47,982 bases of DNA from contig CAMBGS010000004.1 of the NCBI GenBank assembly GCA_945866305.1, positions 1-47,982 of the forward strand. Direction: 5' to 3'. The notes below the pieces were generated by a model. The model did not search any database. It had not been told where the DNA came from and was given only the letters and a program-made list of their open reading frames with translations. Made by a program: the position numbers and the translations under genes. Source of the DNA: Bifidobacterium breve. Lineage in GTDB: Bacteria; Actinomycetota; Actinomycetes; Nanopelagicales; Nanopelagicaceae. Of the stretch, positions 1 to 10,939 are shown in pieces. Each line of letters begins with the position of its first letter. Within the stretch, counting starts at the first letter, position 1.

Positions 1-465
1 TTTATTACGGTTACTGGAAACCGCGATGTATTGCGTGATGAGCACTTTGCCGTAATGAAGGATGGCGCAATAATGGCAAACTCTGGCCACTTCGATATTG
101 AAATTGATGTCGCTTGGCTAGAACAGAATTCAAAGAAAAAGAACGCCAAAATGCGTCATCAAACCGATGAATATGTACTTGCTGATGGACGCCGCTTGCT
201 ACTTCTTGCTGAGGGTAGATTGGTAAACCTAGGTGCTGCTGAAGGCCATCCAGCATCTGTAATGGACATGTCATTCTCAGATCAAGCTCTGACTGCAGAA
301 TATCTAGTTAAGGAAGCGAAGAATCTTGCAGCAGGAGTTCACAACGTTCCAACATATATCGATAAAGAAGTTGCCAGCCTGAAATTAATTTCAATGGGTG
401 GACGTATTGATACTTTAACTCCGGCACAAGATATGTACTTGAACTCTTGGGAGCACGGTAGCTAA
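1..465 (+). CDS. ahcY: Adenosylhomocysteinase, C-terminal part (5' truncated by window edge)
   Basis: Frame open from the window start; C-terminal SAHase signature (MKDGAIMANSGHFDIEID..., LAEGRLVNLGAAEGHPASVMDMSFS); position upstream of mtrA as in other actinobacteria. Confidence 0.95.
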   Translation, partial: FITVTGNRDVLRDEHFAVMKDGAIMANSGHFDIEIDVAWLEQNSKKKNAKMRHQTDEYVLADGRRLLLLAEGRLVNLGAAEGHPASVMDMSFSDQALTAEYLVKEAKNLAAGVHNVPTYIDKEVASLKLISMGGRIDTLTPAQDMYLNSWEHGS

Positions 466-1151
466 TGACCTTAGTCATGGTCGTCGATGACGACCAGGAT
501 CTTGCGGAGATGCTCGGCATCGTTTTAACCGGTGCCGGCATCGACGTGGATCTAGTAAGTCGTGGCGATGAGGTCTTGGAGGTATTTAGAAATAATCCTC
601 CAGATCTTGTTCTTCTAGATGTAATGCTTCCCGGTTTAGATGGAATTGAAGTTTGCAAATTAATCCGCGCAGAATCAATGGTTCCAATCGTGATGCTCAG
701 CGCAAAAGGTGACACCCACGACATTGTCAAAGGCCTTGAAGCTGGGGCAGATGATTACATGGTTAAACCATTTCGTCACCCATCAGAACTCATCGCAAGA
801 ATTAGAACCCGATTACGTCGTACAAACGCAGATGTCTTGGGTTTATTAACTATTGGCGATCTCTCAATTGATGTGACCGCCCATGAAGTAAGTCGTGGCG
901 GAAAGAAGATTGCTCTCACTCGATTGGAATTCGATTTATTGGTCGCCCTAGCCAAAGAGCCAGGACGCGTCTTTACGCGCGATGCTTTACTCGGTGAAGT
1001 TTGGGGATACCGACATTCAACTGATACTCGTTTGGTAAATGTCCACGTTCAGCGTTTACGTTCAAAGGTAGAACATGACCCTGAGCATCCTGAAATCGTT
1101 ATGACGGTTCGTGGAGTTGGCTACAAAGCGGGAGTGATGGGCGGTTCCTAG
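465..1151 (+). CDS. mtrA: OmpR-family response regulator MtrA
   Basis: Receiver domain (VDDDQDLAEMLG, LLDVMLPGLDG, KPF) plus winged-helix C-terminus; overlaps ahcY stop; followed by cognate kinase. Confidence 0.93.
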   Translation: MTLVMVVDDDQDLAEMLGIVLTGAGIDVDLVSRGDEVLEVFRNNPPDLVLLDVMLPGLDGIEVCKLIRAESMVPIVMLSAKGDTHDIVKGLEAGADDYMVKPFRHPSELIARIRTRLRRTNADVLGLLTIGDLSIDVTAHEVSRGGKKIALTRLEFDLLVALAKEPGRVFTRDALLGEVWGYRHSTDTRLVNVHVQRLRSKVEHDPEHPEIVMTVRGVGYKAGVMGGS

Positions 1152-1152
1152 A

Positions 1153-2727
1153 ATGAACCGTATTTCAACAAAGCTGAGCAATTCGCTAGCGTCAAAGGTA
1201 ATTGTCTCCACAGTCCTACTTTCTCTTGGAGTCGTATGGCTAACTGGATCTGCGCTTTATTCACAACTCTCGGACGGAGTTAAAGAAGTAAATCTTGAAT
1301 CCTCACTTGCAGAGGCGAGATCCTCGTTTTTCAATGCGCAGTACCAATTCCTAATTAGAGAAAACGCCGAGAGTTCTGTCATTACAAAGGCAGTTCAAGA
1401 AATCATCATCTCCTCCACAGAGGTGAGTCTTGGTCAGGATAGAAAATCGCTCTTTTTAAGTAGATTCGGTACACCATTCAAATTTTCTTTGAAAGTAGAT
1501 CCACCTGATTACACGACATCCACTGATGATTTAGATATATCTTCTTTTCCCGATGAACTACGCGAAAGAGTTCGCGCCAGTGATTTAGTTGAATACCAAT
1601 ATATAAAAATGCGATACCAGGATCGCGAAGATACGAACGTCTTGGTTGCGGGTCGCAAAATAGCGATTCCAAAATCTGGAAATTATGAGATGTATTTGGT
1701 CTATTCTCTAAATAATCAGAATAGAACGCTTACGATAATTCAGAACGCACTGTTTCTTACCGGATTTGCTCTCATATTCTTGATTGGTTTAATTACCTGG
1801 TTAGTGGTGCGCCAAGTCGTAAGACCAGTTCGCGAAGCAGCAGCTATTGCACAGAAATTCACTCAAGGAGATTTCTCACAACGAATGAAGGTGGAGAGCT
1901 CCGATGAAATTGCGACACTTGGTACGGCATTTAACGATATGGCCCTTTCCCTCGAATCACAGATTTCACGTTTAGAGAATTTATCTCGTGTGCAGCAAAG
2001 ATTTGTTTCTGATGTCTCTCACGAACTCAGAACCCCATTAACTACTCTTCGAATGGCATCTGAAGTGATCTATAGCCAGAAAGATAGTTTCGATCCGACA
2101 ATTACACGAAGCTCAGAACTTCTCGTTGCTCAATTAGATCGATTTGAGAGGCTCTTGGAAGATCTGCTAGAAGTAAGCCGATTTGATGCCGAAGTTGCAG
2201 TATTAGAACCAGTGGATTTTGATCTGATCAGTTTGATAGAAAGATGTATCCAAGATGTTCGAGCCAGTGCGCATGATGACGTTATTTCTATAACGATTGA
2301 TCACTTGACTGCTCAGTTAATGATTAAGGCCGATATTAGGCGTGTGGAGCGCATTATGCGCAACTTACTTTCTAACGCCCTCGACCATGCGGAGGAAAAA
2401 CCAATCAATGTAACGGTAATTGCAACTCGTACTGAAGTTGCTGTTGGGGTTCGAGATTTTGGAACGGGTATTGAAGCTTCAGCGCTATCTCGTATTTTCG
2501 ATCGCTTTTGGAGAGCAGATCCTTCGCGAGCAAGAGTGCGTGGAGGAACCGGTCTAGGACTCTCGATCGCGCTAGAAGATGCACGCCTACACAATGGCGA
2601 ACTAGATGCTTGGGGAGCGCCCGGAGAAGGGGCACACTTCGTTCTTACCCTTCCGAGAATTGCTGGCGAACAAATTGGTGGCCGACCAATACGTCCACAA
2701 CCTGAAGATTATCCCCATGATATTTAA
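1153..2727 (+). CDS. mtrB: Sensor histidine kinase MtrB
   Basis: TM, HAMP, HisKA (FVSDVSHELRTPLTTLRMASEVIY) and HATPase (RGGTGLGLSIALEDARLHNG); immediately downstream of mtrA. Confidence 0.92.
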   Translation: MNRISTKLSNSLASKVIVSTVLLSLGVVWLTGSALYSQLSDGVKEVNLESSLAEARSSFFNAQYQFLIRENAESSVITKAVQEIIISSTEVSLGQDRKSLFLSRFGTPFKFSLKVDPPDYTTSTDDLDISSFPDELRERVRASDLVEYQYIKMRYQDREDTNVLVAGRKIAIPKSGNYEMYLVYSLNNQNRTLTIIQNALFLTGFALIFLIGLITWLVVRQVVRPVREAAAIAQKFTQGDFSQRMKVESSDEIATLGTAFNDMALSLESQISRLENLSRVQQRFVSDVSHELRTPLTTLRMASEVIYSQKDSFDPTITRSSELLVAQLDRFERLLEDLLEVSRFDAEVAVLEPVDFDLISLIERCIQDVRASAHDDVISITIDHLTAQLMIKADIRRVERIMRNLLSNALDHAEEKPINVTVIATRTEVAVGVRDFGTGIEASALSRIFDRFWRADPSRARVRGGTGLGLSIALEDARLHNGELDAWGAPGEGAHFVLTLPRIAGEQIGGRPIRPQPEDYPHDI

Positions 2728-2767
2728 TTAGCCTTTTAAGAAAAATTGGGCGATAGAGAATCGCACC

Positions 2768-3424
2768 ATGAAGAGCCTTGCAGAATTAATCTTTCCATCA
2801 AGATGTATTAGTTGTTCACAACTTGGTATATCTATCTGTTCGATTTGTAGAAAGAATTGGCATCCACATATTTACAAACGTAGTTTAAAAGTTTTAGGTT
2901 ACGACTATCCAGTGATTTCATCAATTGAGTATTCTCCCATCGCTTCACGAGTCTTGATGAGATCAAAAGAGTCAAACCATATCGCCGCCGATCAATTACT
3001 TATAAAAGCTATAACTCATTCTCTGCAATATTTCTTGAAAAACTATGGATCTGGAGATTTGGTAGCAATTCCGTCGCGCAACTCTGCCACAAGAAAAAGA
3101 GGGCGAAACTTTATGCAAGAAATAACCAGATCTGTTGCAAATATTGAATCTTTGGAATATCAAGAGATATTGCAGCATAAGCGGGCGGTACGAGACCAAT
3201 CTCAGTTAAATTCACAGCAACGATTGAGCAATGTTGCAGGGGCTTTTTCTGCTAAAACAAATTTGGCCGCGGCGGCAGGTCGGGGGAATACAGAGCCGCT
3301 GATTATTGTTGATGATCTAGTAACCACTGGGGCAACCCTTGCGGAGGCTATACGGGCCTTACGTACAGCAGGTTTTACGGTAATTGGCGCGGTAACAGGC
3401 GCCGTCGCTAACCCTTACGATTAG
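2768..3424 (+). CDS. comF: ComF-family phosphoribosyltransferase
   Basis: N-terminal Cys motif (FPSRCISCSQLGISICSICRKNW) and PRPP motif (LIIVDDLVTTGATLAEA). Confidence 0.88.
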   Translation: MKSLAELIFPSRCISCSQLGISICSICRKNWHPHIYKRSLKVLGYDYPVISSIEYSPIASRVLMRSKESNHIAADQLLIKAITHSLQYFLKNYGSGDLVAIPSRNSATRKRGRNFMQEITRSVANIESLEYQEILQHKRAVRDQSQLNSQQRLSNVAGAFSAKTNLAAAAGRGNTEPLIIVDDLVTTGATLAEAIRALRTAGFTVIGAVTGAVANPYD

Positions 3425-3451
3425 GGGGTAGTTTTTCGAAAGGGTATATAA

Positions 3452-6124
3452 ATGGCAAAGATTTTTGATCGCATCATGCGGGCGGGCGAAGGAAAAATCC
3501 TTCGTGATCTCAGCAAAGTTGTGGATCAAGTCAACTCATTTGAGTCTGCCATCTCCCCGCTGGGCGACGCTGAATTGCGTGGCAAAACTGATGAGTTTAA
3601 ATCTCGATTCACCGCTGGAGAATCTCTAGATGACCTGCTTCCAGAAGCATTTGCTGTAGTTCGCGAAGCGGCAAAGCGCACGCTCGGTCAGCGTCACTAT
3701 GACGTACAAATCATGGGCGGTGCAGCTATGCATCGCGGCAATATTGCGGAAATGCGCACCGGTGAAGGCAAGACCTTAGTTGCAACACTTCCTTCTTATC
3801 TAAATGCGCTAGCTGGACGTGGAGTTCACGTAGTAACGGTCAACGATTATCTGGCAGAACGCGATAGCGAATGGATGGGTCGAATCCATCGCTTCCTCGG
3901 ATTATCAGTCGGTGTGATCGTAAATAGCATGACTCCCACAGAACGTCGTGCTGCATATAACTCGGATATTACATATGGAACCAATAATGAATTCGGATTT
4001 GATTATCTTCGCGACAACATGGCTTGGTCGCTACAAGATTGTGTTCAACGTGATCACTTCTTCGCAGTAGTAGATGAAGTTGACTCAATTCTTATCGATG
4101 AAGCACGTACGCCTTTAATCATTAGCGGACCGGCAGACAAGGCAACAAAGTGGTACGTCGAATTTGCTAACATCTCAGAGAAATTACAGCGCGATACTCA
4201 TTACGAAGTTGATGAGAAAAAGAAGACAATCGGAATTCTAGAAGATGGCGTTACCAAGGTAGAACAGCTTCTAAAGATTGAAAACCTATATGAAGCCGCT
4301 AATACGACTCTAATTGGCTACCTAAATAACTCGGTACGCGCAAAGGAGTTGTTTAAGCGCGATAAAGACTATGTTGTAATGAATGGTGAATTGTTAATCG
4401 TCGACGAGCATACAGGTCGCATGCTCGCTGGACGCCGCTATAGCGATGGTCTACATCAGGCCCTGGAAGCTAAAGAACGCATTGACATTAAAGATGAAAA
4501 CCAAACTCTTGCAACAATAACGCTGCAGAACTATTTCCGACTCTACGAAACGATTTCGGGTATGACTGGTACAGCAATGACTGAAGCATCTGAATTTCAT
4601 CAGATCTACAGACTCGGCGTTGTTCCGATTCCAACAAATCGTCCAATGCAACGAATTGACCAAGCAGATTTAGTTTACAAAAGTGAATTGGGTAAATTTA
4701 TGGCAGTCACAAAAGACATTGTGGAACGCCATCGTAAAGGTCAACCAGTTCTAGTCGGTACCGTCTCTGTTGAAAAATCGGAAGAACTTTCTGCCCTCTT
4801 GAAAAAATCAGGTATTCCTCACGAAGTTCTTAATGCGAAGCACCACGAGCGCGAAGCATCGATCATTGCACGTGCTGGCGTAAGCGGCGCAGTAACTGTC
4901 GCTACAAATATGGCAGGACGCGGTACTGACATCATGCTCGGTGGTAATCCAGAATTTATGGCCGACTTTGAACTTCAACGTCGAGGGCTATCACCAGTTG
5001 ATAACGCCGCTGAATATGAAGCAGCTTGGCCAGAAGAAATTGCTAAGCAGAAAGCAGCGGTTGCTAAAGGCCACGAAGAAGTTGTTTCTCTTGGTGGTTT
5101 ATATGTGCTCGGCACCGAGCGTCACGAATCACGCCGTATCGATAATCAGTTACGTGGACGTTCTGGCCGCCAAGGTGATCCTGGCGAATCACGCTTCTAT
5201 CTCTCCCTGCAAGATGAGTTAATGCGTCGCTTCAACTCTGGTCTAGTAGAACGCTTCCTATCTGCAGCAGGTCTTCCAGATGATGAGCCAATTGAGTCAA
5301 AGATGGTCAGTAATGCAATTCGTTCGGCGCAGACCCAAGTGGAAGCACAGAACTTCGAAATTCGTAAGAATGTTTTGAAATATGACGATGTTATGAACCG
5401 GCAGCGTGAAGTAATTTATGGAGAACGACGTCTAGTACTTGAAGGCGAAGACATCTCGCAGCAGGTTCAGACATTTGTTGCAGATACTTTGGTGGCATAT
5501 GTCAACGCTGAAACTACACAGGGCTTTGGCGAAGATTGGGATCTAGACCGTTTGTGGCAAGCGCTCAAATTGGTTTATCCAATTTCATTTACCCCAGATG
5601 AGTTGATCGCAAAGGTTGGATCTAGTTCGGCAATTGATGCAGATTATTTATCACAACAGATTTTAGAAGATGCAACTGCCGCATTTGAAAAACGTCAAGC
5701 CGATCTTGGTCCAGAAGTAATGCGCGAGCTTGAACGAAAAGTTTTGCTTTCAGTATTAGATCGCAAATGGCGTGAACATCTTTACGAAATGGATTATCTG
5801 CAAGAAGGAATAGGCCTGCGTGCAATGGCGCAACGTGACCCATTGGTCGAATACCAACGTGAAGGCTACGAACTCTTCGCCGCAATGATGGATGGAATCA
5901 AGGAAGAGCTTGCGAGCCTGGTATTTAATGTAGAAGTTACGGTCGAAGGTGACGGTTCACAGGTAAAGGCTGCCGGTATCACTGAAAAGCCATCAGATGC
6001 GACGGGCTTGCAATACACAGCGAGTGACGAATCTGGTATTTCCACTAAGGGTGAAGTCTCACGCAACAGCCAATGTCCTTGCGGTTCTGGCAAAAAATAT
6101 AAGCGTTGCCATGGTGGCGCTTAA
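3452..6124 (+). CDS. secA: Preprotein translocase ATPase SecA
   Basis: Walker [40 protein letters not shown]-terminal SEC-C motif [15 protein letters not shown]. Confidence 0.98.
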   Translation: MAKIFDRIMRAGEGKILRDLSKVVDQVNSFESAISPLGDAELRGKTDEFKSRFTAGESLDDLLPEAFAVVREAAKRTLGQRHYDVQIMGGAAMHRGNIAEMRTGEGKTLVATLPSYLNALAGRGVHVVTVNDYLAERDSEWMGRIHRFLGLSVGVIVNSMTPTERRAAYNSDITYGTNNEFGFDYLRDNMAWSLQDCVQRDHFFAVVDEVDSILIDEARTPLIISGPADKATKWYVEFANISEKLQRDTHYEVDEKKKTIGILEDGVTKVEQLLKIENLYEAANTTLIGYLNNSVRAKELFKRDKDYVVMNGELLIVDEHTGRMLAGRRYSDGLHQALEAKERIDIKDENQTLATITLQNYFRLYETISGMTGTAMTEASEFHQIYRLGVVPIPTNRPMQRIDQADLVYKSELGKFMAVTKDIVERHRKGQPVLVGTVSVEKSEELSALLKKSGIPHEVLNAKHHEREASIIARAGVSGAVTVATNMAGRGTDIMLGGNPEFMADFELQRRGLSPVDNAAEYEAAWPEEIAKQKAAVAKGHEEVVSLGGLYVLGTERHESRRIDNQLRGRSGRQGDPGESRFYLSLQDELMRRFNSGLVERFLSAAGLPDDEPIESKMVSNAIRSAQTQVEAQNFEIRKNVLKYDDVMNRQREVIYGERRLVLEGEDISQQVQTFVADTLVAYVNAETTQGFGEDWDLDRLWQALKLVYPISFTPDELIAKVGSSSAIDADYLSQQILEDATAAFEKRQADLGPEVMRELERKVLLSVLDRKWREHLYEMDYLQEGIGLRAMAQRDPLVEYQREGYELFAAMMDGIKEELASLVFNVEVTVEGDGSQVKAAGITEKPSDATGLQYTASDESGISTKGEVSRNSQCPCGSGKKYKRCHGGA

Positions 6125-6660
6125 ATTAATTGTAGTTCAGTGCATAACCATCTCTGATCTACACCTTCAAAACGAATAACCATTACTCGTAGTCGGTCAC
6201 CAAAACGCACGGTAACCGTTGATTCGCAAATACCATCTAACGGCTCGCATTGATGGATACTTCGAATTCGGCCGATCTCCTTCTGGCTTCCAACTTGCAT
6301 TAACAATTGCATATAAATCTGTCGGTGGCATTTAGAAATTAACTGCGCTGGTTGGCGACGTCCAGCCCAAATTTCAACAACGCTAATTGCAAATTTCATC
6401 GTCCAAGTGTGAATTTCGGGCAGTTCAGTTGCCGAAGTAGGTACAGGCTCAAAACCGGGTTCAAACTCTTCGCCAAAAGTACTTGGTACCAGATAGAGCT
6501 TGGCGCGCTGTTCCGGAAGTTTTTCACTTTTTCGATTCGCTGCTAGCTCTGATAGTGAATAGAGATCTAATTGTGGATGGCTCCACATTGCTGGATCTTC
6601 GTTGCTAGAAACCAACTCTAAGGTGCGAATTTGGGTGTGTGCTTTAAATTTTATATCCAT
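6121..6660 (-). CDS. Conserved actinobacterial protein of unknown function (Rv3231c/DUF6459-like by general form)
   Basis: ORF convergent with secA with 4-nt overlap; start at ATG 6660 ([10 protein letters not shown]) preferred over the longest ORF start 6702; family name is tentative. Confidence 0.65.
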   Translation of the reverse strand: MDIKFKAHTQIRTLELVSSNEDPAMWSHPQLDLYSLSELAANRKSEKLPEQRAKLYLVPSTFGEEFEPGFEPVPTSATELPEIHTWTMKFAISVVEIWAGRRQPAQLISKCHRQIYMQLLMQVGSQKEIGRIRSIHQCEPLDGICESTVTVRFGDRLRVMVIRFEGVDQRWLCTELQLI

Positions 6661-6784
6661 AGCCGCACCTTCAACCCAAATAGGGAAATTCTCGTCCTTC
6701 ACTTGGAGGATAAATTCTCATCCGAAAGGTTGACTGTGGAAAGGCCCTAAGAAAATAGTTGTCTATGGAATTTAGTACTCCACT

Positions 6785-7384
6785 ATGAATAAAACTGATA
6801 AAGCCGCTCAGACACGATTAGTCGTTGCAGTATCTCTTTTCGCCGCTGCAGTTATCTCTGCAATGGCCCTGACTGCTCTGGGAAATCAAAGTGATACTTA
6901 TTGGAGTGCCAGAAATTCACTAATCCCTGGGGTACAAATTTCAGAAAGCGATCTAGAAGAAGTTGATGTTTCTCTGGGAGAGGTGAACGGTCGCTACTTA
7001 TCGATTGATGTAATGGCTGCAGGCGCGTACGTTCTGCGCGCAATACAGAAAGGTGAGTTGATTGCTATCAGTTCAGTAAGTGACACTCCAAGCTCTATAA
7101 AATCGGGGCAAGTTCCAATTTCTATTCGCAGCAGTGATCTGCCAGATGACATCGAGTTAGGCGAATCAATCAATATCTATTGGGTGAAAGAGGCGATAGG
7201 AATTGAGAAACCTTTAACTCCCGAGCTGGTGATCTCGGGAGCTTTCCTGAACTCAATCAATAGAAAAGCTAGTAATTTTGGCAGCGATATTTCGCTAACA
7301 GTCTCAGTAGAAAATAGTGAAATCTTTGAATTGCTACGCGCCACCGCGTCGGGACGACTAGTAATTGTTCGATCTAATGGATGA
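6785..7384 (+). CDS. SAF-domain (CpaB/FlgA-like) membrane-anchored protein
   Basis: N-terminal TM followed by SAF-like pattern (SLIPGVQISESDLEEVDVSLG...GAYVLRAIQKGELI). Confidence 0.65.
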   Translation: MNKTDKAAQTRLVVAVSLFAAAVISAMALTALGNQSDTYWSARNSLIPGVQISESDLEEVDVSLGEVNGRYLSIDVMAAGAYVLRAIQKGELIAISSVSDTPSSIKSGQVPISIRSSDLPDDIELGESINIYWVKEAIGIEKPLTPELVISGAFLNSINRKASNFGSDISLTVSVENSEIFELLRATASGRLVIVRSNG

Positions 7385-8462
7385 TCCGGTACAACCAAAG
7401 GTCATAACTGCGATTGCTGATGCTGATTTCGAGGGAATGGTTTCAAGCGCGCTCTTTGAAAGCGGTTGGAGCGTAATTGCAAGACCGCTAGATTTTGGGA
7501 ATCTGGAGATATGCCTCAAAGAGGAATCAGCCACAAATGTTCTAGTTATCTATTCCGTTGATATGCCAGGGTTTAGCGATGCGCAGCTAAAGAAACTCGT
7601 CCGAGGCAATATCTCATTCCTTGGATTCGCAGATGCATTGGGTTCATCTCGTGGGTGCAGTGATATCTGCTCGCGCCCAAGCGATGCTGAAGAACTGTTG
7701 GCATATATCCGGGGGAATATTCGTTCACCACTTTTGCGCGCCCCACTACTGCAAAAAAAGTTGAACTTAAAGGCGAAGATAATCGCGATCGGCTCGGCTG
7801 GAAACTACACAGGTGCAACCACCTTGGCGCTAAATTTGGCGCAAGAGTTGGCCTTGTTAAACAAGAAAAGTTTGCTGATTGACGCCAACTTCTCATCCCC
7901 AGCAATAGCAACGCTTTTAGATCTGCGAAACATTTCAGAGGAAGACCATTGGCGCGATCTTTCTGATAATTTATCAGTTGCCGAAATCACCCAAAAAAAC
8001 ATTGCGAATTTTTCAGCGCGAGCGATAGAAGCGGCTGCGCACTTTGATTGCATAATTATTGATCTGGGTTCTCTACAAAACATTGTGAGCGACCTTTCTG
8101 ATCGCAGATGGACATCGCAGGTTAAGATCTGGGCAAGTCATTTTGCTAACGAATTATTTATTTCATCGGGTGCAGACATACTTCAGAGCGCCCGCTTGAG
8201 TAAACTTTGCGTCGAACTCTTTGAGGTTAAGCTATCAGCTCATATTTCTATTTTTGTTAAACCTTCAGAATCTTCCACAAAAAAGGAAAATGCTCGCCTC
8301 TTGAGTTTCCAACCCTTATCCCCAAAACAAGTGCTCTATCTTCCATTCGATTCGCGGCTTTGTTCAGCCGCGCGTAAAGAACGGACAACACTCTCTGAGA
8401 TAAACGAAAAAGCGCCTCTTCGCAAGGCGATCGCGCGGGTCGCTTTACAAATTACGGGCTAA
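7377..8462 (+). CDS. CpaE/TadZ-like P-loop (ParA/MinD superfamily) protein
   Basis: Deviant Walker A GSAGNYTGATTLALNLAQELALLNKKSLLIDANFSSP; overlaps the SAF gene; ATG at 7377 is in frame within the longer ORF. Confidence 0.7.
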   Translation: MDDPVQPKVITAIADADFEGMVSSALFESGWSVIARPLDFGNLEICLKEESATNVLVIYSVDMPGFSDAQLKKLVRGNISFLGFADALGSSRGCSDICSRPSDAEELLAYIRGNIRSPLLRAPLLQKKLNLKAKIIAIGSAGNYTGATTLALNLAQELALLNKKSLLIDANFSSPAIATLLDLRNISEEDHWRDLSDNLSVAEITQKNIANFSARAIEAAAHFDCIIIDLGSLQNIVSDLSDRRWTSQVKIWASHFANELFISSGADILQSARLSKLCVELFEVKLSAHISIFVKPSESSTKKENARLLSFQPLSPKQVLYLPFDSRLCSAARKERTTLSEINEKAPLRKAIARVALQITG

Positions 8463-8488
8463 GCCACATTTCTTATACTCTTGGCGTC

Positions 8489-8881
8489 ATGCGCGGGTAT
8501 TTACCAGTTACAGCAGAGGAGATTTCTACTTTCCTCAGCAGTGGAACAATGGAATGCGGACCACTTTATGCGCCCACTATAAAATTCTTGACCGCCAATA
8601 ACGATTTGGATGATGAGCAAGGCGAGTACATGCTTTCAATGCTTGCCGCGGATGAAGCTATAGAAATGCGTGAAGAATCTACTGGTCCGGGATTTATTTT
8701 GGCCTTAGAAATTACTGACCCACAGATCGCTGAACACGGTGAAAACTTTGTTAACTTGAAAGAGAATGGCCGCTGGGAAGATGTGCAGTGCGCTTTTCTT
8801 GTTTCTCCAGATGGTGAAGAGCTAACTTGGTTTGCAACTCAAGAGATTTCTGCTGCGATTTCACAATGGATTAAGGGCTAG
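8489..8881 (+). CDS. Conserved hypothetical protein (130 aa)
   Basis: Intact ORF tightly packed between the ATPase and kinase genes. Confidence 0.6.
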   Translation: MRGYLPVTAEEISTFLSSGTMECGPLYAPTIKFLTANNDLDDEQGEYMLSMLAADEAIEMREESTGPGFILALEITDPQIAEHGENFVNLKENGRWEDVQCAFLVSPDGEELTWFATQEISAAISQWIKG

Positions 8882-8884
8882 CCG

Positions 8885-10354
8885 ATGCCCCAGCTAGATT
8901 CTTTCCTGCGTGATCGGAGCCCCTTAGATGCAAATCAAATTCGTAGAATCCGTGAGTTAACTGCCGACTGGCAGCTCCTAGCTGATCTCTCTTTTGCCGA
9001 TTTGGTCTTATGGGTTCCCTTACGTAAGGACTTTAAGAGTTGGCCTACCGGATATGTAGCGGTCGCTCATATTCGACCAACAACTGCGGCTACAGTTTTT
9101 CCGCAAGATGTAATCGGGGATGAGATCGACTGGGGAGCAAGACCCCGAATCGATCAAGCGCTTTCAGGAGCAGAAATAATTCGGGACGCTCAACCTGAAA
9201 AGTTTGGTGAACTTTTAATCAAAGAGGAGACAATCCCGGTTATTTTTGAGGATCAAGTTATTGCGGTGATTTCACGCCACCGTAACGCAGAACTCATGCG
9301 CCAACCAAGTAGGTTAGAACTAAATTATCGGGAAGTCGCTCATAAGGTGTATCGCATGGTTGCTGAAGGTACTTTCCCATATACAGAGCACAGCGAACTA
9401 TTTGACTCTGCAGTACGTGTTGGAGATGGCCTGATCAGATTAGATATTAACGGAGTGATTACCTATGCAAGCCCAAACGCTAAATCTGCCTTTAATCGAA
9501 TGCGCTGGGCTGGTGAACTTGAGGGAAATGTTCTCGGAGATGTGGCGCGTAGCGTCTCACTTATCAAACCCGATGCACATGAAGAGGCTGTAGAAGTAAG
9601 TCTCAGTGGAAAATCTCTGCGTCGTGTTGAAATTGAAAACACTGGAGGAACAGTTGATTTGCTCGCTCTTCCTCTTTTAGCTGGGGGAGACCGCACCGGA
9701 GCAATAGTTTTGTTGCAGAATGTAACTGAATTACGTCGCCGAGAACGAGAATTGGTAACTAAAGATGCAACGATCCGTGAAATCCACCACCGAGTTAAAA
9801 ACAATTTACAAACAGTTTCTGCGCTACTTCGGCTGCAGTCGCGTCGTATAGAAGATCCGGCAGCAAGTGCTGCGTTGAATGAAGCGGTTCGCCGAATTGC
9901 ATCAATTGCCCTTGTGCACGAAACTCTTTCGAGCAGCACTGAAGCTTCGGTTGCTTTCGATGATGTCTTGGATCGGCTAGTCAATCACGCATTAGAGCTG
10001 AGCCCCAGAATGGGTGAATTGAAAATCTCGCGTAATGGTGAGATTGGATCTCTCGATCCGCGGATTGCGACCCCACTTTCCCTTATCGTTACTGAGTTAA
10101 TTCACAACGCGCTAGAACACGGATTAGCAGAATCTGGTGCTAATTTGAGTGTAGAAGTATCGCGATCAGAAGGATTTGTGCAGATAGTTATATTCGATGA
10201 TGGAGTTGGGTTGCCAGATGGATTTACGATCTTGGAATCTGCAAATCTTGGACTTCAGATTGTCCGCACTTTAACCGAGAACGAATTAAAAGGGACGATT
10301 AACTTAGTTCGTACAAATCGTGGGACTGAAGCGCAATTAAACTTTCCTGTATAA
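8885..10354 (+). CDS. pdtaS: PdtaS-like sensor histidine kinase (GAF/PAS-like N-terminus, HisKA_2, HATPase)
   Basis: HisKA_2 signature IREIHHRVKNNLQTVSALLRLQSRR; HATPase region; adjacent to whiB1 as in Mycobacterium. Confidence 0.85.
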   Translation: MPQLDSFLRDRSPLDANQIRRIRELTADWQLLADLSFADLVLWVPLRKDFKSWPTGYVAVAHIRPTTAATVFPQDVIGDEIDWGARPRIDQALSGAEIIRDAQPEKFGELLIKEETIPVIFEDQVIAVISRHRNAELMRQPSRLELNYREVAHKVYRMVAEGTFPYTEHSELFDSAVRVGDGLIRLDINGVITYASPNAKSAFNRMRWAGELEGNVLGDVARSVSLIKPDAHEEAVEVSLSGKSLRRVEIENTGGTVDLLALPLLAGGDRTGAIVLLQNVTELRRRERELVTKDATIREIHHRVKNNLQTVSALLRLQSRRIEDPAASAALNEAVRRIASIALVHETLSSSTEASVAFDDVLDRLVNHALELSPRMGELKISRNGEIGSLDPRIATPLSLIVTELIHNALEHGLAESGANLSVEVSRSEGFVQIVIFDDGVGLPDGFTILESANLGLQIVRTLTENELKGTINLVRTNRGTEAQLNFPV

Positions 10355-10376
10355 GATTAAAATTTATTTCTAAAAT

Positions 10377-10646
10377 CTAAATTGAATTATTTTGTTCCAT
10401 CATTCGTGCACGATTACGTGCAGCACGACGCTTTAGTGCGCGGCGTTCATCTTCAGAGAGACCGCCCCAAACACCAGCATCTTGTCCGCTCTCCAGCGCC
10501 CAGGCCAGACAGGCATCCTTTACGATGCAACGATTACAAACTTTCTTAGCTTCTTCGATTTGAGTAAGAGCCGGCCCAGTGTTTCCGACCGGGAAGAAGA
10601 GTTCAGGATCTTCATCGCGGCAGGCTGATTGATGTCGCCAATCCAT
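10377..10646 (-). CDS. whiB1: WhiB1-type Fe-S transcription factor
   Basis: MDWRHQSACRDEDPELFFPVGN...CNRCIVKDACLAWAL...GVWGGLSEDERRALKRR; ATG at 10646 preceded by AAGGAG on the minus strand. Confidence 0.93.
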   Translation of the reverse strand: MDWRHQSACRDEDPELFFPVGNTGPALTQIEEAKKVCNRCIVKDACLAWALESGQDAGVWGGLSEDERRALKRRAARNRARMMEQNNSI

Positions 10647-10790
10647 GAGTGAACTCCTTAAAAGAGGAAACGAGCGAAAAGTTAAACGAACGCAACTATG
10701 TGCGTAAGTAGACAATTCTCCCTGCTAACAAGGATTTAAACAAGGATGTAACGGTAAAGATTCCAAAGATTATGGGTGATTTGCGTCGCG

Positions 10791-10862
10791 TGCCCCCGAC
10801 AGGATTCGAACCTGTGCACCCGCCTCCGGAGGGCGGTGCTCTATCCCCTGAGCTACGGGGGC
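10791..10862 (-). tRNA. tRNA-Arg (anticodon CCG), no encoded CCA
   Basis: Minus-strand cloverleaf: acceptor GCCCCCG/CGGGGGC, anticodon arm CCGCC-CTCCGGA-GGCGG, T arm ACAGG-TTCGAAT-CCTGT. Confidence 0.95.
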
Positions 10863-10939
10863 GCAGGTATAGGAGAAGGCTATCTAATCTTTCATTCTTG
10901 ACCGTGCGCAAAGCTTGAACTCCTGAAAGAATGCGCGCT

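Noticed and set aside
9463-9984. 173-aa antisense ORF
   Set aside because: Lies entirely opposite the pdtaS-like coding sequence, has Arg/Ser-rich shadow composition and no recognisable domain.
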